Source of the DNA: Mucilaginibacter saanensis
GTDB lineage: Bacteria; Bacteroidota; Bacteroidia; Sphingobacteriales; Sphingobacteriaceae
DNA: 64,000 nucleotides
Direction of reading: 5' to 3'
NCBI RefSeq assembly: GCF_014200575.1
Contig: NZ_JACHBZ010000002.1
Coordinates: 558,001 to 622,000 of the forward strand
Of this stretch, positions 26,791 to 37,100 are shown piece after piece (within the stretch, counting starts at the first letter, position 1; every line of letters starts with the position of its first letter). Below the pieces are notes generated by a model, which saw only the letters and a program-made list of their open reading frames with translations, had not been told where the DNA came from and ran no database searches. The position numbers were made by a program, and so were the translations under genes.

Positions 26791-28101
26791 ATGAAAAAAC
26801 TATTGCTTTTTTTACCCATACTTTTTATGTTGTCATGTAGTCATGACCCGGCACATGATCAGGAAAATCAGAAACTAAATAGTTTGGCCATTAAATACGT
26901 ACGGCTTGGTTTAACTATCGGGCAGTATGATGCCGACTTTGTGGATGCTTACTACGGTCCCGATTCATTAAAGCCCAAACAGGCTGCACTCAAGGATTTT
27001 CCGAAAGACAGCCTGTTGGCTGATGCTAATAGCCTGATGAACGAATTGACAGTGGTGTCTACCTCATCAACCGTTGATGTTAATAAGATGCGTGCCGATT
27101 GGATGGCCGATCAACTGGTGGCCTTTAGCCGTCGTATCAGGATATTTTCGGGTGAGGAGCGCCCGTTTGATGAGGAGTCACGAGAACTTTTTGGTGTAGC
27201 GGCACCTATTTATACGGAAGACTATTTTAAATCGCAGATTAGTTTGCTGGATAGTATTTTACCGGGCAAAGGTCGGGTTAATGATCGTTTTCAAAAACTC
27301 GCTAATAAGTTTATCATTCCAAAAGATAAGCTTGATCCGGTAATAAAGGCTGCCATAGCCGAAGCCCGGAAGCGCACATTGGCGCATTATAAATTACCAG
27401 CTGGTGAAACCTTTACCTTAGAGTATGTAACCAACAAACCCTGGAGTGGATATAACTGGTACAAGGGGAACTATAAAAGCACTGTGCAAATTAATACAGA
27501 TCTGAAAGTGTTTATTGACCGGGCCATTGATGTAGGCAGCCATGAGAGCTATCCCGGCCATCACGTATATAATATGCTGCTGGAGAAAAACCTGTATCGC
27601 GATAAGGGCTGGGTTGAAATATCATTATACCCGCTGTTTAGTCCGCAGTCATTAATTGCCGAGGGGAGTGCCAATTACGGTATCGAAGTGGCTTTTCCGG
27701 GCGATGATAAAGTGAAATTTGCGAAAAGCGTATTACTCCCGATGGCTGGTTTAGATACCGCGGGTATTGATCTGTATTTTAGAGCTTTAGCTATAAAAGG
27801 GAATTTAAATTATGCTCGTAACGAGGCCGCAAGAGGATTGGTTAATAATACCATGTCAAAAGACAAAGCGCTAAACTACCTCACCAAATACTGTTTAATG
27901 AATGATGAAACTGCGTCTAAATCAATTGCTTTTATCAAGAAGTACCGCAGTTATGTAATCAATTATAACTATGGGCAGGATCTAGTAAAAAATTACATTG
28001 AAAGAAGCGGTGGTACTGCTAAAGCACCCGAAAAGCGATGGGAACTTTTTGGGAAATTGCTAAGCAACGAAGTTGCGCCAACCAGTTTAATAAACAAATA
28101 A
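26791..28101 (+). CDS. DUF885-like lipoprotein, putative metallohydrolase
   Basis: About 436 aa starting at ATG 26791 (MKKLLLFLPILFMLSC), a lipoprotein signal with Cys at about residue 16. The motif SHESYPGHHVYN (HExxPGHH) resembles the presumed zinc site of DUF885 proteins, and SLIAEGSANYGIEVAF supplies a downstream Glu typical of such gluzincin-like folds. The in-frame ATG at 26728 would put 21 residues in front of the signal and is rejected. The function of the family is not established; peptidase activity is a guess. It lies 17 bases upstream of the PQQ dehydrogenase gene, probably in the same transcript. Confidence 0.75.
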   Translation: MKKLLLFLPILFMLSCSHDPAHDQENQKLNSLAIKYVRLGLTIGQYDADFVDAYYGPDSLKPKQAALKDFPKDSLLADANSLMNELTVVSTSSTVDVNKMRADWMADQLVAFSRRIRIFSGEERPFDEESRELFGVAAPIYTEDYFKSQISLLDSILPGKGRVNDRFQKLANKFIIPKDKLDPVIKAAIAEARKRTLAHYKLPAGETFTLEYVTNKPWSGYNWYKGNYKSTVQINTDLKVFIDRAIDVGSHESYPGHHVYNMLLEKNLYRDKGWVEISLYPLFSPQSLIAEGSANYGIEVAFPGDDKVKFAKSVLLPMAGLDTAGIDLYFRALAIKGNLNYARNEAARGLVNNTMSKDKALNYLTKYCLMNDETASKSIAFIKKYRSYVINYNYGQDLVKNYIERSGGTAKAPEKRWELFGKLLSNEVAPTSLINK

Positions 28102-28117
28102 ACCTAAGTTCTCCGTT

Positions 28118-30319
28118 ATGAAAATGAGATTTTCTTTTTTACTGATCGTTTTATCATTCGTGTGCTATTCATGTAAGCACAAACCACCCGTTGAATCCGG
28201 TAATAGCGGTTGGCCGGCTTATGCGGGTGGCAAAGAAGGGAATAGATATTCATCAAATGAGGAGATTAATCTGAATAACGTAAACAAATTAAAGGTAGCC
28301 TGGACATATAGTACCAATGATAAGGATTCAGCTAACCGGAGTCAAAACCAGTGTAACCCTATCATGATTGATGGGATATTGTACGGTACAAGCCCACGGT
28401 TAAAGCTTTTTGCACTGGATGCTGCTACCGGGGTTCAAAAGTGGATATTCGACCCCGCCGGTGTGGATACTGCCGGCAAAAACGACCCTATGGCTTATTA
28501 CAAAGTAAGCAGGGGAGTAATTTACTGGCAAAATGAAACAGGCGGCGAAAAACGTATTTTTTACAGTGTAGGTTCCAAAACGTATGCCATTGATGCCGAA
28601 GCAGGTAAACCGGTAAAAACGTTTGGTAATGGAGGATATATAGATCTGACTAAAGATCTTGGCCGGGAAACAAAATCGTTTGTTGCAGGTACTACGCCTG
28701 GTGTGGTTTATCATGACCTGTTTATTGTTGGTACGCGGGTGGCAGAATCGGCAGATGCGGCACCAGGACATATCAGAGCTTATGACGTACACACCGGGAA
28801 AATGAAATGGATATTTCATACCATTCCACATCCAGGCGAAAAAGGTTATGAAACCTGGCAGGATACCGCAGCCTGGAAAAAGTTTGGTGGGGCTAACAAT
28901 TGGGCGGGTATGTCGCTTGATGAAAAACGAGGTATAGTTTACATCCCTACGGGCTCCATAGGTGGCGATTTTTATGGAGGGTTTAGAAAAGGAAAAAACT
29001 TGTTTGCAAACTCTTTATTAGCACTTGACGCAGCTACAGGTAAATTGAAATGGCATTTCCAGGTAGTACATCATGATTTATGGGATCGTGATTTACCAGC
29101 TAATCCTAACCTGGTAACTATTACCCATGAGGGTAAACAAATAGATGCAGTAGCACAGATCACCAAGTATGGCTATATTTTTATGTTTGACCGTACTAAC
29201 GGCAAACCCATATTCCCGATCATAGAAAAAACGGTATTAACCAAAGCTTTACCCGGCGAACAGCCCTGGCCAACACAACCAATACCTACCTTACCTGAGC
29301 CTTTTGCAAGACAAACATTTAACCCGGAGGATGTAACCGACCTATCGTCCGAAACGCATCAGGATATGTTGCAGAAATATAATCAGGTTAAAAACCGGTT
29401 ACTGTTTACTCCGCCGAGTAAAGAGGGGGGATGGATATTTCCGGGATTTGATGGCGGTGGTGAATGGGGCGGAGCTGCTGTTGATCAGGAATCAAAGATC
29501 ATGTATGTAAACTGTTCTGAAATGCCCTGGGCGCAAGTGATGATAGATGTGCCTAAAGCAACTAATGATCAGTCATTGAAGGGTATTGGTCAGGTAATCT
29601 ATAATAAAAATTGTATAGGATGCCACGGGCCGGAATTAAAGGGTAATGGAACATCGTATCCATCATTGGTAAATATTGGCAATAAATATAAAGAAGAGCA
29701 GATAAACCAAATTATTGCGAACGGACGTAATATGATGCCATCTTTTAAACAAATAAATCCGGCTGATAAAAAGGCTTTACTTGCTTTTTTACTAAAATTG
29801 CCGGATGCTAAGGTAACCAAGGTATTAGCAAAAGAACCAACCGGTAATAGAACCGGAAGTACCAAACTGGAGAAAAATGTAGTGGACGAAATTCCTTACA
29901 CCATGACGGGCTATAACCGCTTTTTAGACAAAGATGGCTATCCGGGTATAAAACCACCGTGGGGTACCCTCAACGCTATTGATCTTAATTCGGGCAAATT
30001 ACTTTGGAAAGTACCCTTGGGTGAATATGCGGAGCTCACCAAAAAAGGTATCCCCGTCACCGGAACAGAAAATTATGGAGGTCCGCTGGTAACCAAAGGC
30101 GGTTTGGTATTTATAGCCGCCACTAAGGATGAGAAAATAAGAGCATTTGATAAAAAAACAGGTAAGGTAGTTTGGGAAGCTAAATTACCGGCAGCGGGAT
30201 ACGCCACACCGGCAACTTATGCAATTGATGGTAAACAGTACGTGGTGATTGCTTGTGGAGGCGGTAAAATCGGCAGTAAGTCGGGTGATCAGTATGTTTG
30301 TTTCGGGTTGGGCGATTAA
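28118..30319 (+). CDS. PQQ-dependent dehydrogenase with embedded cytochrome c domain, lipoprotein
   Basis: A 733-aa periplasmic quinoprotein. The signal ends in a lipobox (CYSC), anchoring it in the membrane. Propeller repeats of the PQQ type recur (WPAYAGGKEGNRYSS, LKVAWTYSTND, ALDAATGKLKWHFQ, FDKKTGKVVWEAKLP). A cytochrome c insert carries CIGCHG near residue 503 with a likely Met ligand in GRNMMPSF. The layout fits the quinoprotein glucose dehydrogenase-like group common in Bacteroidota. It oxidises a sugar or alcohol in the periplasm and passes electrons to its own heme. No PQQ biosynthesis gene is visible, so the cofactor must come from elsewhere. Confidence 0.9.
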   Translation: MKMRFSFLLIVLSFVCYSCKHKPPVESGNSGWPAYAGGKEGNRYSSNEEINLNNVNKLKVAWTYSTNDKDSANRSQNQCNPIMIDGILYGTSPRLKLFALDAATGVQKWIFDPAGVDTAGKNDPMAYYKVSRGVIYWQNETGGEKRIFYSVGSKTYAIDAEAGKPVKTFGNGGYIDLTKDLGRETKSFVAGTTPGVVYHDLFIVGTRVAESADAAPGHIRAYDVHTGKMKWIFHTIPHPGEKGYETWQDTAAWKKFGGANNWAGMSLDEKRGIVYIPTGSIGGDFYGGFRKGKNLFANSLLALDAATGKLKWHFQVVHHDLWDRDLPANPNLVTITHEGKQIDAVAQITKYGYIFMFDRTNGKPIFPIIEKTVLTKALPGEQPWPTQPIPTLPEPFARQTFNPEDVTDLSSETHQDMLQKYNQVKNRLLFTPPSKEGGWIFPGFDGGGEWGGAAVDQESKIMYVNCSEMPWAQVMIDVPKATNDQSLKGIGQVIYNKNCIGCHGPELKGNGTSYPSLVNIGNKYKEEQINQIIANGRNMMPSFKQINPADKKALLAFLLKLPDAKVTKVLAKEPTGNRTGSTKLEKNVVDEIPYTMTGYNRFLDKDGYPGIKPPWGTLNAIDLNSGKLLWKVPLGEYAELTKKGIPVTGTENYGGPLVTKGGLVFIAATKDEKIRAFDKKTGKVVWEAKLPAAGYATPATYAIDGKQYVVIACGGGKIGSKSGDQYVCFGLGD

Positions 30320-30348
30320 GGTATAGTTTCAATTAAACTCATTTTAAT

Positions 30349-30918
30349 ATGGCTTCTGATTATTTAGAAAGCGTTAAAAAGCAATTTGCATATTACAAAA
30401 TGCTGGCCGAAAAAACATTTGAACAACTTACTGATGAGCAATTGGTTTGGCAATATAATGATGACTCAAACAGTATCGCGATGATTATAAATCATTTGTC
30501 GGGCAATATGATTTCCAGATGGACAGATATTTTTAATTCAGACGGTGAAAAAGCATGGCGTAACCGGGAACAGGAATTTGAAATTGTAGATGCCAGCAGG
30601 GCAAAGTTTTTAAAAGCCTGGAATCAAGGCTGGAAATGTCTTTTTGATACTCTTGAGCTCTTGGTAGAGGCCGACCTGGATAAGGTGATTTATATCAGAA
30701 ACATGGGGCATACAATTACAGAAGCTATTAACCGGCAATTAGCACATTATCCGTATCATGTAGGCCAGATTGTTTTTATTGGTAAAATGCTATGCGGAAA
30801 AAACTGGGTTTCAATTTCTATTCCTAAAGGACAATCGCAAACGTATAATGCAGAAAAGTTTTCAAAAGATAAACACAAGGAGCATTTTACAGATGAACTT
30901 ATAAAGAAAAATAAATAG
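30349..30918 (+). CDS. DUF1572 (DinB-like) protein
   Basis: A 189-aa cytoplasmic protein with the four-helix DinB/DUF1572 pattern: YLESVKKQFAYYKMLAEKT, then IAMIINHLSGNMISRW with the first conserved His, and later NRQLAHYPYHVGQIVFIGKML with two more His residues that would bind metal. Related DinB-fold proteins include thiol transferases. It lies 29 bases after the PQQ gene. The role is unknown. Confidence 0.88.
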   Translation: MASDYLESVKKQFAYYKMLAEKTFEQLTDEQLVWQYNDDSNSIAMIINHLSGNMISRWTDIFNSDGEKAWRNREQEFEIVDASRAKFLKAWNQGWKCLFDTLELLVEADLDKVIYIRNMGHTITEAINRQLAHYPYHVGQIVFIGKMLCGKNWVSISIPKGQSQTYNAEKFSKDKHKEHFTDELIKKNK

Positions 30919-31157
30919 ATATTTTACTGCCCGGGAGGTGCATATATTGTAAAAATAATATGTGTCTTGAAATTCCAATCAAAATTTGCACTTTTATAGC
31001 CAACCAAATTATTTATAAACCTTTCATTTATTAAATTCAGGATATTGTCAGTATCAGGCATTGTTTCTTTATATAATTATGAAAGTTGAATGTTATTTGG
31101 CTGAAATGGCTGGTGTCAGAATTTAAGGATTAGAGTTAAAACAGGAATAATAAACTT

Positions 31158-31763
31158 ATGGCTTTTGGAAAAAGTAGGATAGAAGCTTTTAGTGATGGTG
31201 TTATTGCAATTATTATTACCATAATGGTATTGGAAATGAAGGTACCCCATGGCGATAATATTGAATCATTAAAACCCTTGATCCCGGTTTTTCTGAGTTA
31301 TATTTTGAGCTTTATTTATGTGGGGATATATTGGAACAATCATCATCACATGATGCAGGTGGTAAAATCAGTAAATGGATCTGTATTATGGGCCAATCTG
31401 CACTTGCTGTTTTGGTTATCGCTTATCCCTTTTGTAACCGGTTGGATGGGTGAAAATCATTTTACCAAATGGCCCGTGATGTTTTATGGCTTTGTATTGA
31501 TGATGAATGGAGCGGCTTATACTATTTTGGAAAAATCGTTGATAAGGCATCATGGCGAAAATTCACTTATTGCAAAGGCAGTAGGCAACGACTGGAAAAG
31601 CAAAATTTCGGTTGTTATTTATCTTGCCGCTATTGGTGTTTCTTGGGTAAGCGCTATTGCTGGGTTTATTTTATATGGGTTTGTGGCTGCCATGTGGTTT
31701 ATTCCTGATAAAAGAATAGAGAATAAAATATTAGAGGAAGTCATTGAAACAAAGCATCCTTGA
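31158..31763 (+). CDS. TMEM175 family potassium channel-like protein (DUF1211)
   Basis: A 201-aa membrane protein with about six helices. The first helix carries the diagnostic FSD motif (IEAFSDGVIAIIITIMVLEM), which lines the pore in bacterial TMEM175 channels. YWNNHHHMM in the third helix region and LHLLFWLSLIPF are also characteristic. It would assemble as a tetrameric, potassium-permeable leak channel. It is separated by 239 bases of AT-rich DNA from the DUF1572 gene, in which I see nothing recognisable, and it probably stands alone. Confidence 0.88.
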   Translation: MAFGKSRIEAFSDGVIAIIITIMVLEMKVPHGDNIESLKPLIPVFLSYILSFIYVGIYWNNHHHMMQVVKSVNGSVLWANLHLLFWLSLIPFVTGWMGENHFTKWPVMFYGFVLMMNGAAYTILEKSLIRHHGENSLIAKAVGNDWKSKISVVIYLAAIGVSWVSAIAGFILYGFVAAMWFIPDKRIENKILEEVIETKHP

Positions 31764-31937
31764 TGAATTATAAGCACGTTCAAAGAGAAGAATTATAGTC
31801 AGATAGGACCGATTCTTATAAAAAAGAATGAACTTTATAACTATAATGCTGTTATAGTACTTGTTTTATTTGCATAAAGTATGATGATTCATGTTTTATT
31901 AAAGTTTTATAATTTGCCATTATTATACACTTAGCCT

Positions 31938-32543
31938 ATGTTTAACATTGCTCATTTAGATGAGGGAGAACTGCTGACACAAGTGGCTTCAGGCAATGAA
32001 TATGCCTTTCGTAAGCTATTTATGGCATATCACCAACAATTGGGTGTACACATGTTGCGTATAACAAACTCGGTGGAGCTTGCCGAAGAAGTGGTACAGG
32101 ATGTGTTTTTAAAAATATGGCTTACCCGCGAATCATTAGTAGGAGTTGATAATTTTAAAGCCTATCTTTTTGTTATCTCCAAAAACCATGCACTAAATTG
32201 TCTTAAGAAACTGGCTAAGGAACGTATGTTGCAAAAAAGCATGGAGGATAGTAGCTTAAAAAGGCTTGTGGTAGAAACTACAGATACCAATATGTACTAT
32301 AATTTGTTAGACGAGGCCATTGATCAGTTACCCCCACAACAGCAAAAAGTTTATCTGCTAAGCAGGCATGGACGATTGAAATACGCTGAAATTGCCGATC
32401 AGCTGGAGCTATCCAAAGAAACTGTAAAAAAATATTTACAAATAGCTACTACTTCAATAACGGATTATGTTCATGACCATCAAGAGGTTACTGTTTTTTT
32501 ACTGCTTGCATTAAAAAGTATTTTAACTTTTTTTAGAAACTAA
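31938..32543 (+). CDS. ECF RNA polymerase sigma factor
   Basis: A 201-aa sigma-70 of the Bacteroidota extracytoplasmic function group. Region 2 spans about residues 20-90 (FRKLFMAYHQQLG, VELAEEVVQDVFLKIW) and region 4 about 125-175 (AIDQLPPQQQKVYLLSR, LKYAEIADQLELSKETVKK). The C-terminus has an extra hydrophobic stretch (VTVFLLLALKSILTFF), common in this family. With the downstream FecR and SusC genes it forms a transmembrane signalling cascade that responds to ligand binding at the outer membrane. Confidence 0.93.
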   Translation: MFNIAHLDEGELLTQVASGNEYAFRKLFMAYHQQLGVHMLRITNSVELAEEVVQDVFLKIWLTRESLVGVDNFKAYLFVISKNHALNCLKKLAKERMLQKSMEDSSLKRLVVETTDTNMYYNLLDEAIDQLPPQQQKVYLLSRHGRLKYAEIADQLELSKETVKKYLQIATTSITDYVHDHQEVTVFLLLALKSILTFFRN

Positions 32544-32637
32544 TACCCCCTTTTTTGTGCTTGTTGTTGTCATGTAAATGAGGTCGCCCGAAACCGCATT
32601 TTACCAATTATTTATTTATGATTAACGACTACAAAGT

Positions 32638-33852
32638 ATGAGTGCATTAAATGCAAGGTTGAGCTATCTTTTTAAAGGTTATTATAACCAAACGGCAACG
32701 CAACAGGAGCACGATGAATTGTTTCAGATCATTCACGCGTCAGCTAATGATACCGAACTCACAGCACTTATCTATGAAGCCTGGAATGATCTTGAAATAA
32801 ACGAACCTTTTTTTGATTCAGCAAAAAGCATGGATATGCTTAATAGTATTTTGCAAAATGAATTACATCATGAAAATGAAGACAAAATAAATAGTCCGGA
32901 CAACAGTAGGCTATGGGTGAAATTAGGAGTTGCGGCCGCTTTGCTGATTTTTGTTGGATTTGGAGCTTATGTTTTTTTGGGCAAAAAAGGAAAGAACGGT
33001 GTTGAAAAAAAAGATATTGCTGTGGCCAAACATCCTTTACATGATGTTATGCCGGGAGGAAATAGAGCGTTATTGACGCTTGCTAATGGTAAAACGATTT
33101 ATCTTGATAATGCTCAAAACGGTGTTTTGGCAAAGGAGGGTAATGCACAGGTAGATAAAACCCGCGATGGTCAATTGGTATATAAGGATGGGGATAACGG
33201 CGAGGCTAATCAGGTTAATGCCATGAATAAAGTGTCAACACCAAGAGGTGGGCAGTATCAGTTGGTACTTAATGATGGTACTAAGGTTTGGCTAAACTCT
33301 GCATCGTCACTTAGTTTTCCGGCGGTATTTTCCGGCAAAACAAGAGAGGTTGAAATTACCGGCGAAGCTTATTTTGAAGTGGCTAAAAATGCGGCTATGC
33401 CTTTCATGGTTAAAACCAACCATGTGGTTGTTGAGGTTTTAGGAACTCATTTTAATGTTATGGCTTATAATGACGAAGCTGCAACAAAAACAACCTTACT
33501 GGAGGGCGCGGTAAAAATAAGTAACAGTGAACATACCAGCTTTTTAAAACCCGGACAACGGGCGTTACTTAATCAGAATGGAGCTATTGATGTGGTCAAT
33601 GATCCTGATGCTGAGGATGCAATTGCCTGGAAAAACGGTTTGTTTCAATTTAGGGATGCAGGTATCCAGACAATTATGCGCCAAGCTGCCCGCTGGTATG
33701 ACGTGGACGTAAATTACGAAGGTAAAATACCTGTTAAACAATTTACAGGTAGTATATCCAGGAATGTAAAAGCATCAGAATTATTAGGCATGCTAAAGTA
33801 TGTTGGCGTGAATTACAGAATAGAAGATAAGCATATAACCATAACGCAGTAA
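32638..33852 (+). CDS. FecR-family anti-sigma factor
   Basis: A 404-aa inner-membrane regulator. A cytoplasmic anti-sigma N-terminus (about residues 1-95) is followed by a single transmembrane helix (about 100-118, GVAAALLIFVGFGAYVFLG). A periplasmic FecR domain follows (STPRGGQYQLVLNDGTKVWL and ALLTLANGKTIYL), with a C-terminal DUF4974 domain near residues 335-404 (GLFQFRDAGIQTIMRQAARW). It should hold the sigma factor encoded 94 bases upstream until the STN domain of the SusC protein signals that substrate is bound. Confidence 0.94.
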   Translation: MSALNARLSYLFKGYYNQTATQQEHDELFQIIHASANDTELTALIYEAWNDLEINEPFFDSAKSMDMLNSILQNELHHENEDKINSPDNSRLWVKLGVAAALLIFVGFGAYVFLGKKGKNGVEKKDIAVAKHPLHDVMPGGNRALLTLANGKTIYLDNAQNGVLAKEGNAQVDKTRDGQLVYKDGDNGEANQVNAMNKVSTPRGGQYQLVLNDGTKVWLNSASSLSFPAVFSGKTREVEITGEAYFEVAKNAAMPFMVKTNHVVVEVLGTHFNVMAYNDEAATKTTLLEGAVKISNSEHTSFLKPGQRALLNQNGAIDVVNDPDAEDAIAWKNGLFQFRDAGIQTIMRQAARWYDVDVNYEGKIPVKQFTGSISRNVKASELLGMLKYVGVNYRIEDKHITITQ

Positions 33853-34019
33853 ACAGCTGCCTATACCAATTATAAATAACCAATTACTCACTTTAAACAA
33901 CGCTATGATGGAAAAAATACAAATCAGTTAACCTCGGGAGGTGACCCAAATGGTTTTATAGTTTACTTTTTGTGGTATAAAATATATCTGCAGAAAATAA
34001 AATACCATGCATAAAAAAA

Positions 34020-34047
34020 CCGGGAAGTGTTCGCTGCACTACCCCGG
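34020..34047 (+). other. Hairpin in the susC leader region
   Basis: In the 268-base FecR-SusC gap. A 5-bp stem (CCGGG, 34020-34024, with CCCGG, 34043-34047) is extended after a small internal loop by AGTG/CACT (34026-34029 with 34037-34040) around a 7-base loop. It follows a run of seven A and has no T-run, so it is not a terminator. A leader structure controlling susC mRNA is possible. The same gap would hold the ECF sigma promoter, which I cannot identify with confidence. Confidence 0.5.
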
Positions 34048-34120
34048 CTAAGTATCTGGGCCCCAAAAAAATGCAATCAACGAATTGAAAGTTAATGTTT
34101 AACCCAAACTCTACAAACTT

Positions 34121-37100
34121 ATGAATTTTAATTCTAAGGCCACGCCTTTGGTATGGCCCCAATTATCAAAAATAATATTGGCTATGAAGCTAACAGCTAT
34201 TATTATAATTGCAGCGCTTACCAACGTAAGCGCCAAAAGTTATAGTCAAATAGTGACCCTACATCAAAAAAATGCTACAGTTGAAAAAGTACTGAAATCA
34301 ATTGAAAAACAAACTGGTTATCATTTCTTATATGACAAGCAGGATGTTTCAAAGGCTGGTGCAATAAATGTTGAAGTTGCAGGTGTTTCTCTTGAAGATG
34401 CACTTAATCAATGTTTTAAAGATCAGCCTTTAACCTACAAAATTTTTCAGGAAACAATTGTAGTTAAAAGTAAAGATGCCGGCGCACTAATAAACAACAT
34501 CGCTGTATTTAAAATACAGGGTACAGTAAGTGATGCTAAAGGCCCTTTGCCTGGTGTAAGCGTTAGAGTTAAAGGGAGCAATGTTGGTACTGTTACAGAT
34601 GTGAACGGTAAATACTCATTAAATGCACCTGACGCTCACGGAGCACTGGTATTTAGCTTTGTTGGTTATAATACACAGGAAGTTGCCATTGGCAATAAAT
34701 CACAACTTGATGTTACGCTTGTTGAAAGCCCTAAAGCATTAAGTGAGGTTGTTGTTGTTGGTTACGGTACACAAAAACGTGTAGATGTAACCGGCGCTGT
34801 GGGTAGCGTTAGCGGTAAACAGCTGCAGGATCGCCCTCAAACAAACCTTGAGCAGGAATTATCTGGTAAAATTGCTGGCGTAAACGTGTCAACAAACTCT
34901 GGTGCTCCGGGTGGTGCTACTAAAATACGTATACGCGGTTATAGCTCAATTAATACCAATACCGATCCATTATATGTAGTTGATGGAGTTGTTTGGACAG
35001 AAGGAGGTAACTCTATTAATCCAAATGATATTGAATCAATAGACGTATTGAAAGATGCATCCTCAACAGCTATTTACGGTACACGTGGTGCTAACGGTGT
35101 AATCTTGGTAACAACTAAAAGAGGTAAAAAAGGCGGAACTGTAAGTTATGACTCTTATGTTGCTGTAAATCACATGGCTAAAGAACTTGCTGTTCTTAAT
35201 TCAAAAGAATTTTTAGCAGTTGAAGATCAATCTTATGCTAACATTCCAAAATATGATCCTGTAGGATGGGCCGCTGGAAATTATACTAAAGACAATCCAA
35301 AAACTATCCGTACAGCACTTATCGGTAAGCTTTTTGATTCTAATTTAAATCCTTTGTACGACGTGGATTGGCAAAAAGCAACTACACGTACATCAGTTAG
35401 TCAAAACCATAACCTGGCCTTCACCGGTGGTTCAGACAATATTAACTATGGTTTGTTTATGAATTATGCCGATGATGAGGGTATAATTTTAAATAGCTAC
35501 CTGAAACGCTACAATGTACGTTTAACGTTTGATAATCAAATTAAACCATGGTTAAAGGTAGGTGCTACATTAAACTACAACAGTCAGGATAAACGTACTG
35601 CTGATGATGGTACCGGTGGTAACAACATTCCACGTATGTTAATTGAGATGGTTCCTTTTATCCCCATCAAATATCCTGATGGAACTTATGGAAAAAGAAC
35701 TGACTACCCTAACCTGGAAGGTGGTGATAATCCCGTAGCACAGGCAAATGAAATCGAGTCATTATACAGAACCCGTGTTTTTAGCGGTAATGGTTATGCT
35801 AACATCAACATTTTACCAGGTCTTGATTTTAGGAGTGTGCTTGGTGTAACAACATCTGCCAACTATAACCCGCACTTCCAAAGTGGTTTAGTAGGTGGCC
35901 CGGTGGCCGATCAAAAATATAGCTCAGCATCAATAGATCAGGCTAACAATACTTACTGGCAGTGGGATAACTATGCAACTTATAATAAAGTATTTAATAA
36001 AGTACATTCTATAAATGTGGTTGCAGGTTACGAAAAAACAAGTTTCCAACAAGTCGGGCTTTATGAGTCTACAGGCTCTCTTTCTGATAATTTTTATCAG
36101 TATTATAATTTAAGTGCGGGTTCAATTCCTGCTATTCCTAAATCAAATTACCTGGCATATCAGTTTGAGTCAATTTTTGGCAGGATCAATTATGCCTACA
36201 ACGACAAATATCTATTAACGGTAACCGGACGCCGGGATGGTTCATCACGTTTTGGTACTAACGTGAAAAATGGATTTTTCCCTTCTGCGGCTATTGCCTG
36301 GAGAGCTTCGCAAGAAGATTTCTTGAAGGATAACAAAACCATTTCAGATTTGAAATTCAGATTAAGCTACGGGTTAACCGGTAACTCTGAAATTGGCTCA
36401 TACCAATCACAAGCACAAATAAATACAACCAACTATGTGTTTAATGGTGCAGGTGCTATCGGAACCCAGCAAACCACTATTGGTAATGAAGACCTGTCAT
36501 GGGAAAAAACATCAGAATATGATTTGGGTGTTTCGTTCGGCTTATTCAATAACCGTATTAACGTTGATGCAGATGCATACCTGAAAAAAACCCAAGCCTT
36601 ATTGCTTAATGCTCCTTTGCCAGAAACAAGCGGTTTTAATAGTGTATACAAAAACATTGGTAAGTTACAAAACAAAGGTATTGAGTTAACCATTAATTCA
36701 GTTAACGTAAAAACTGAAAACTTTACCTGGAATACCTCTTTTAATATTTCATTCTTAAGTAACAAGGTATTACAATTGGGATCGTCAAATGACGATATCT
36801 TCCTTAACCCAACTTTCCTTTCACAGTTTAACCTGATGCGTGTAGGTTTACCTGCAGGTAGTTTTTATGGCTACAAAGTTTTGGGAACATGGGGAACAGC
36901 AGAAGCTACTCAGGCTGCTAAATACGGACTGTTGCCAGGTGATCTGAAAATACAGGATACCAACGGCGACGGTAAAGTTACATCGGCAGATAAGGTGGTA
37001 TTAGGAAAGTCAACTCCTGATGGTTACGGAACATTTGTCAATACCTTCCGTTACAAAGCAATTGATCTGGGTATCGATTTGCAATTTAACTATGGCAACC

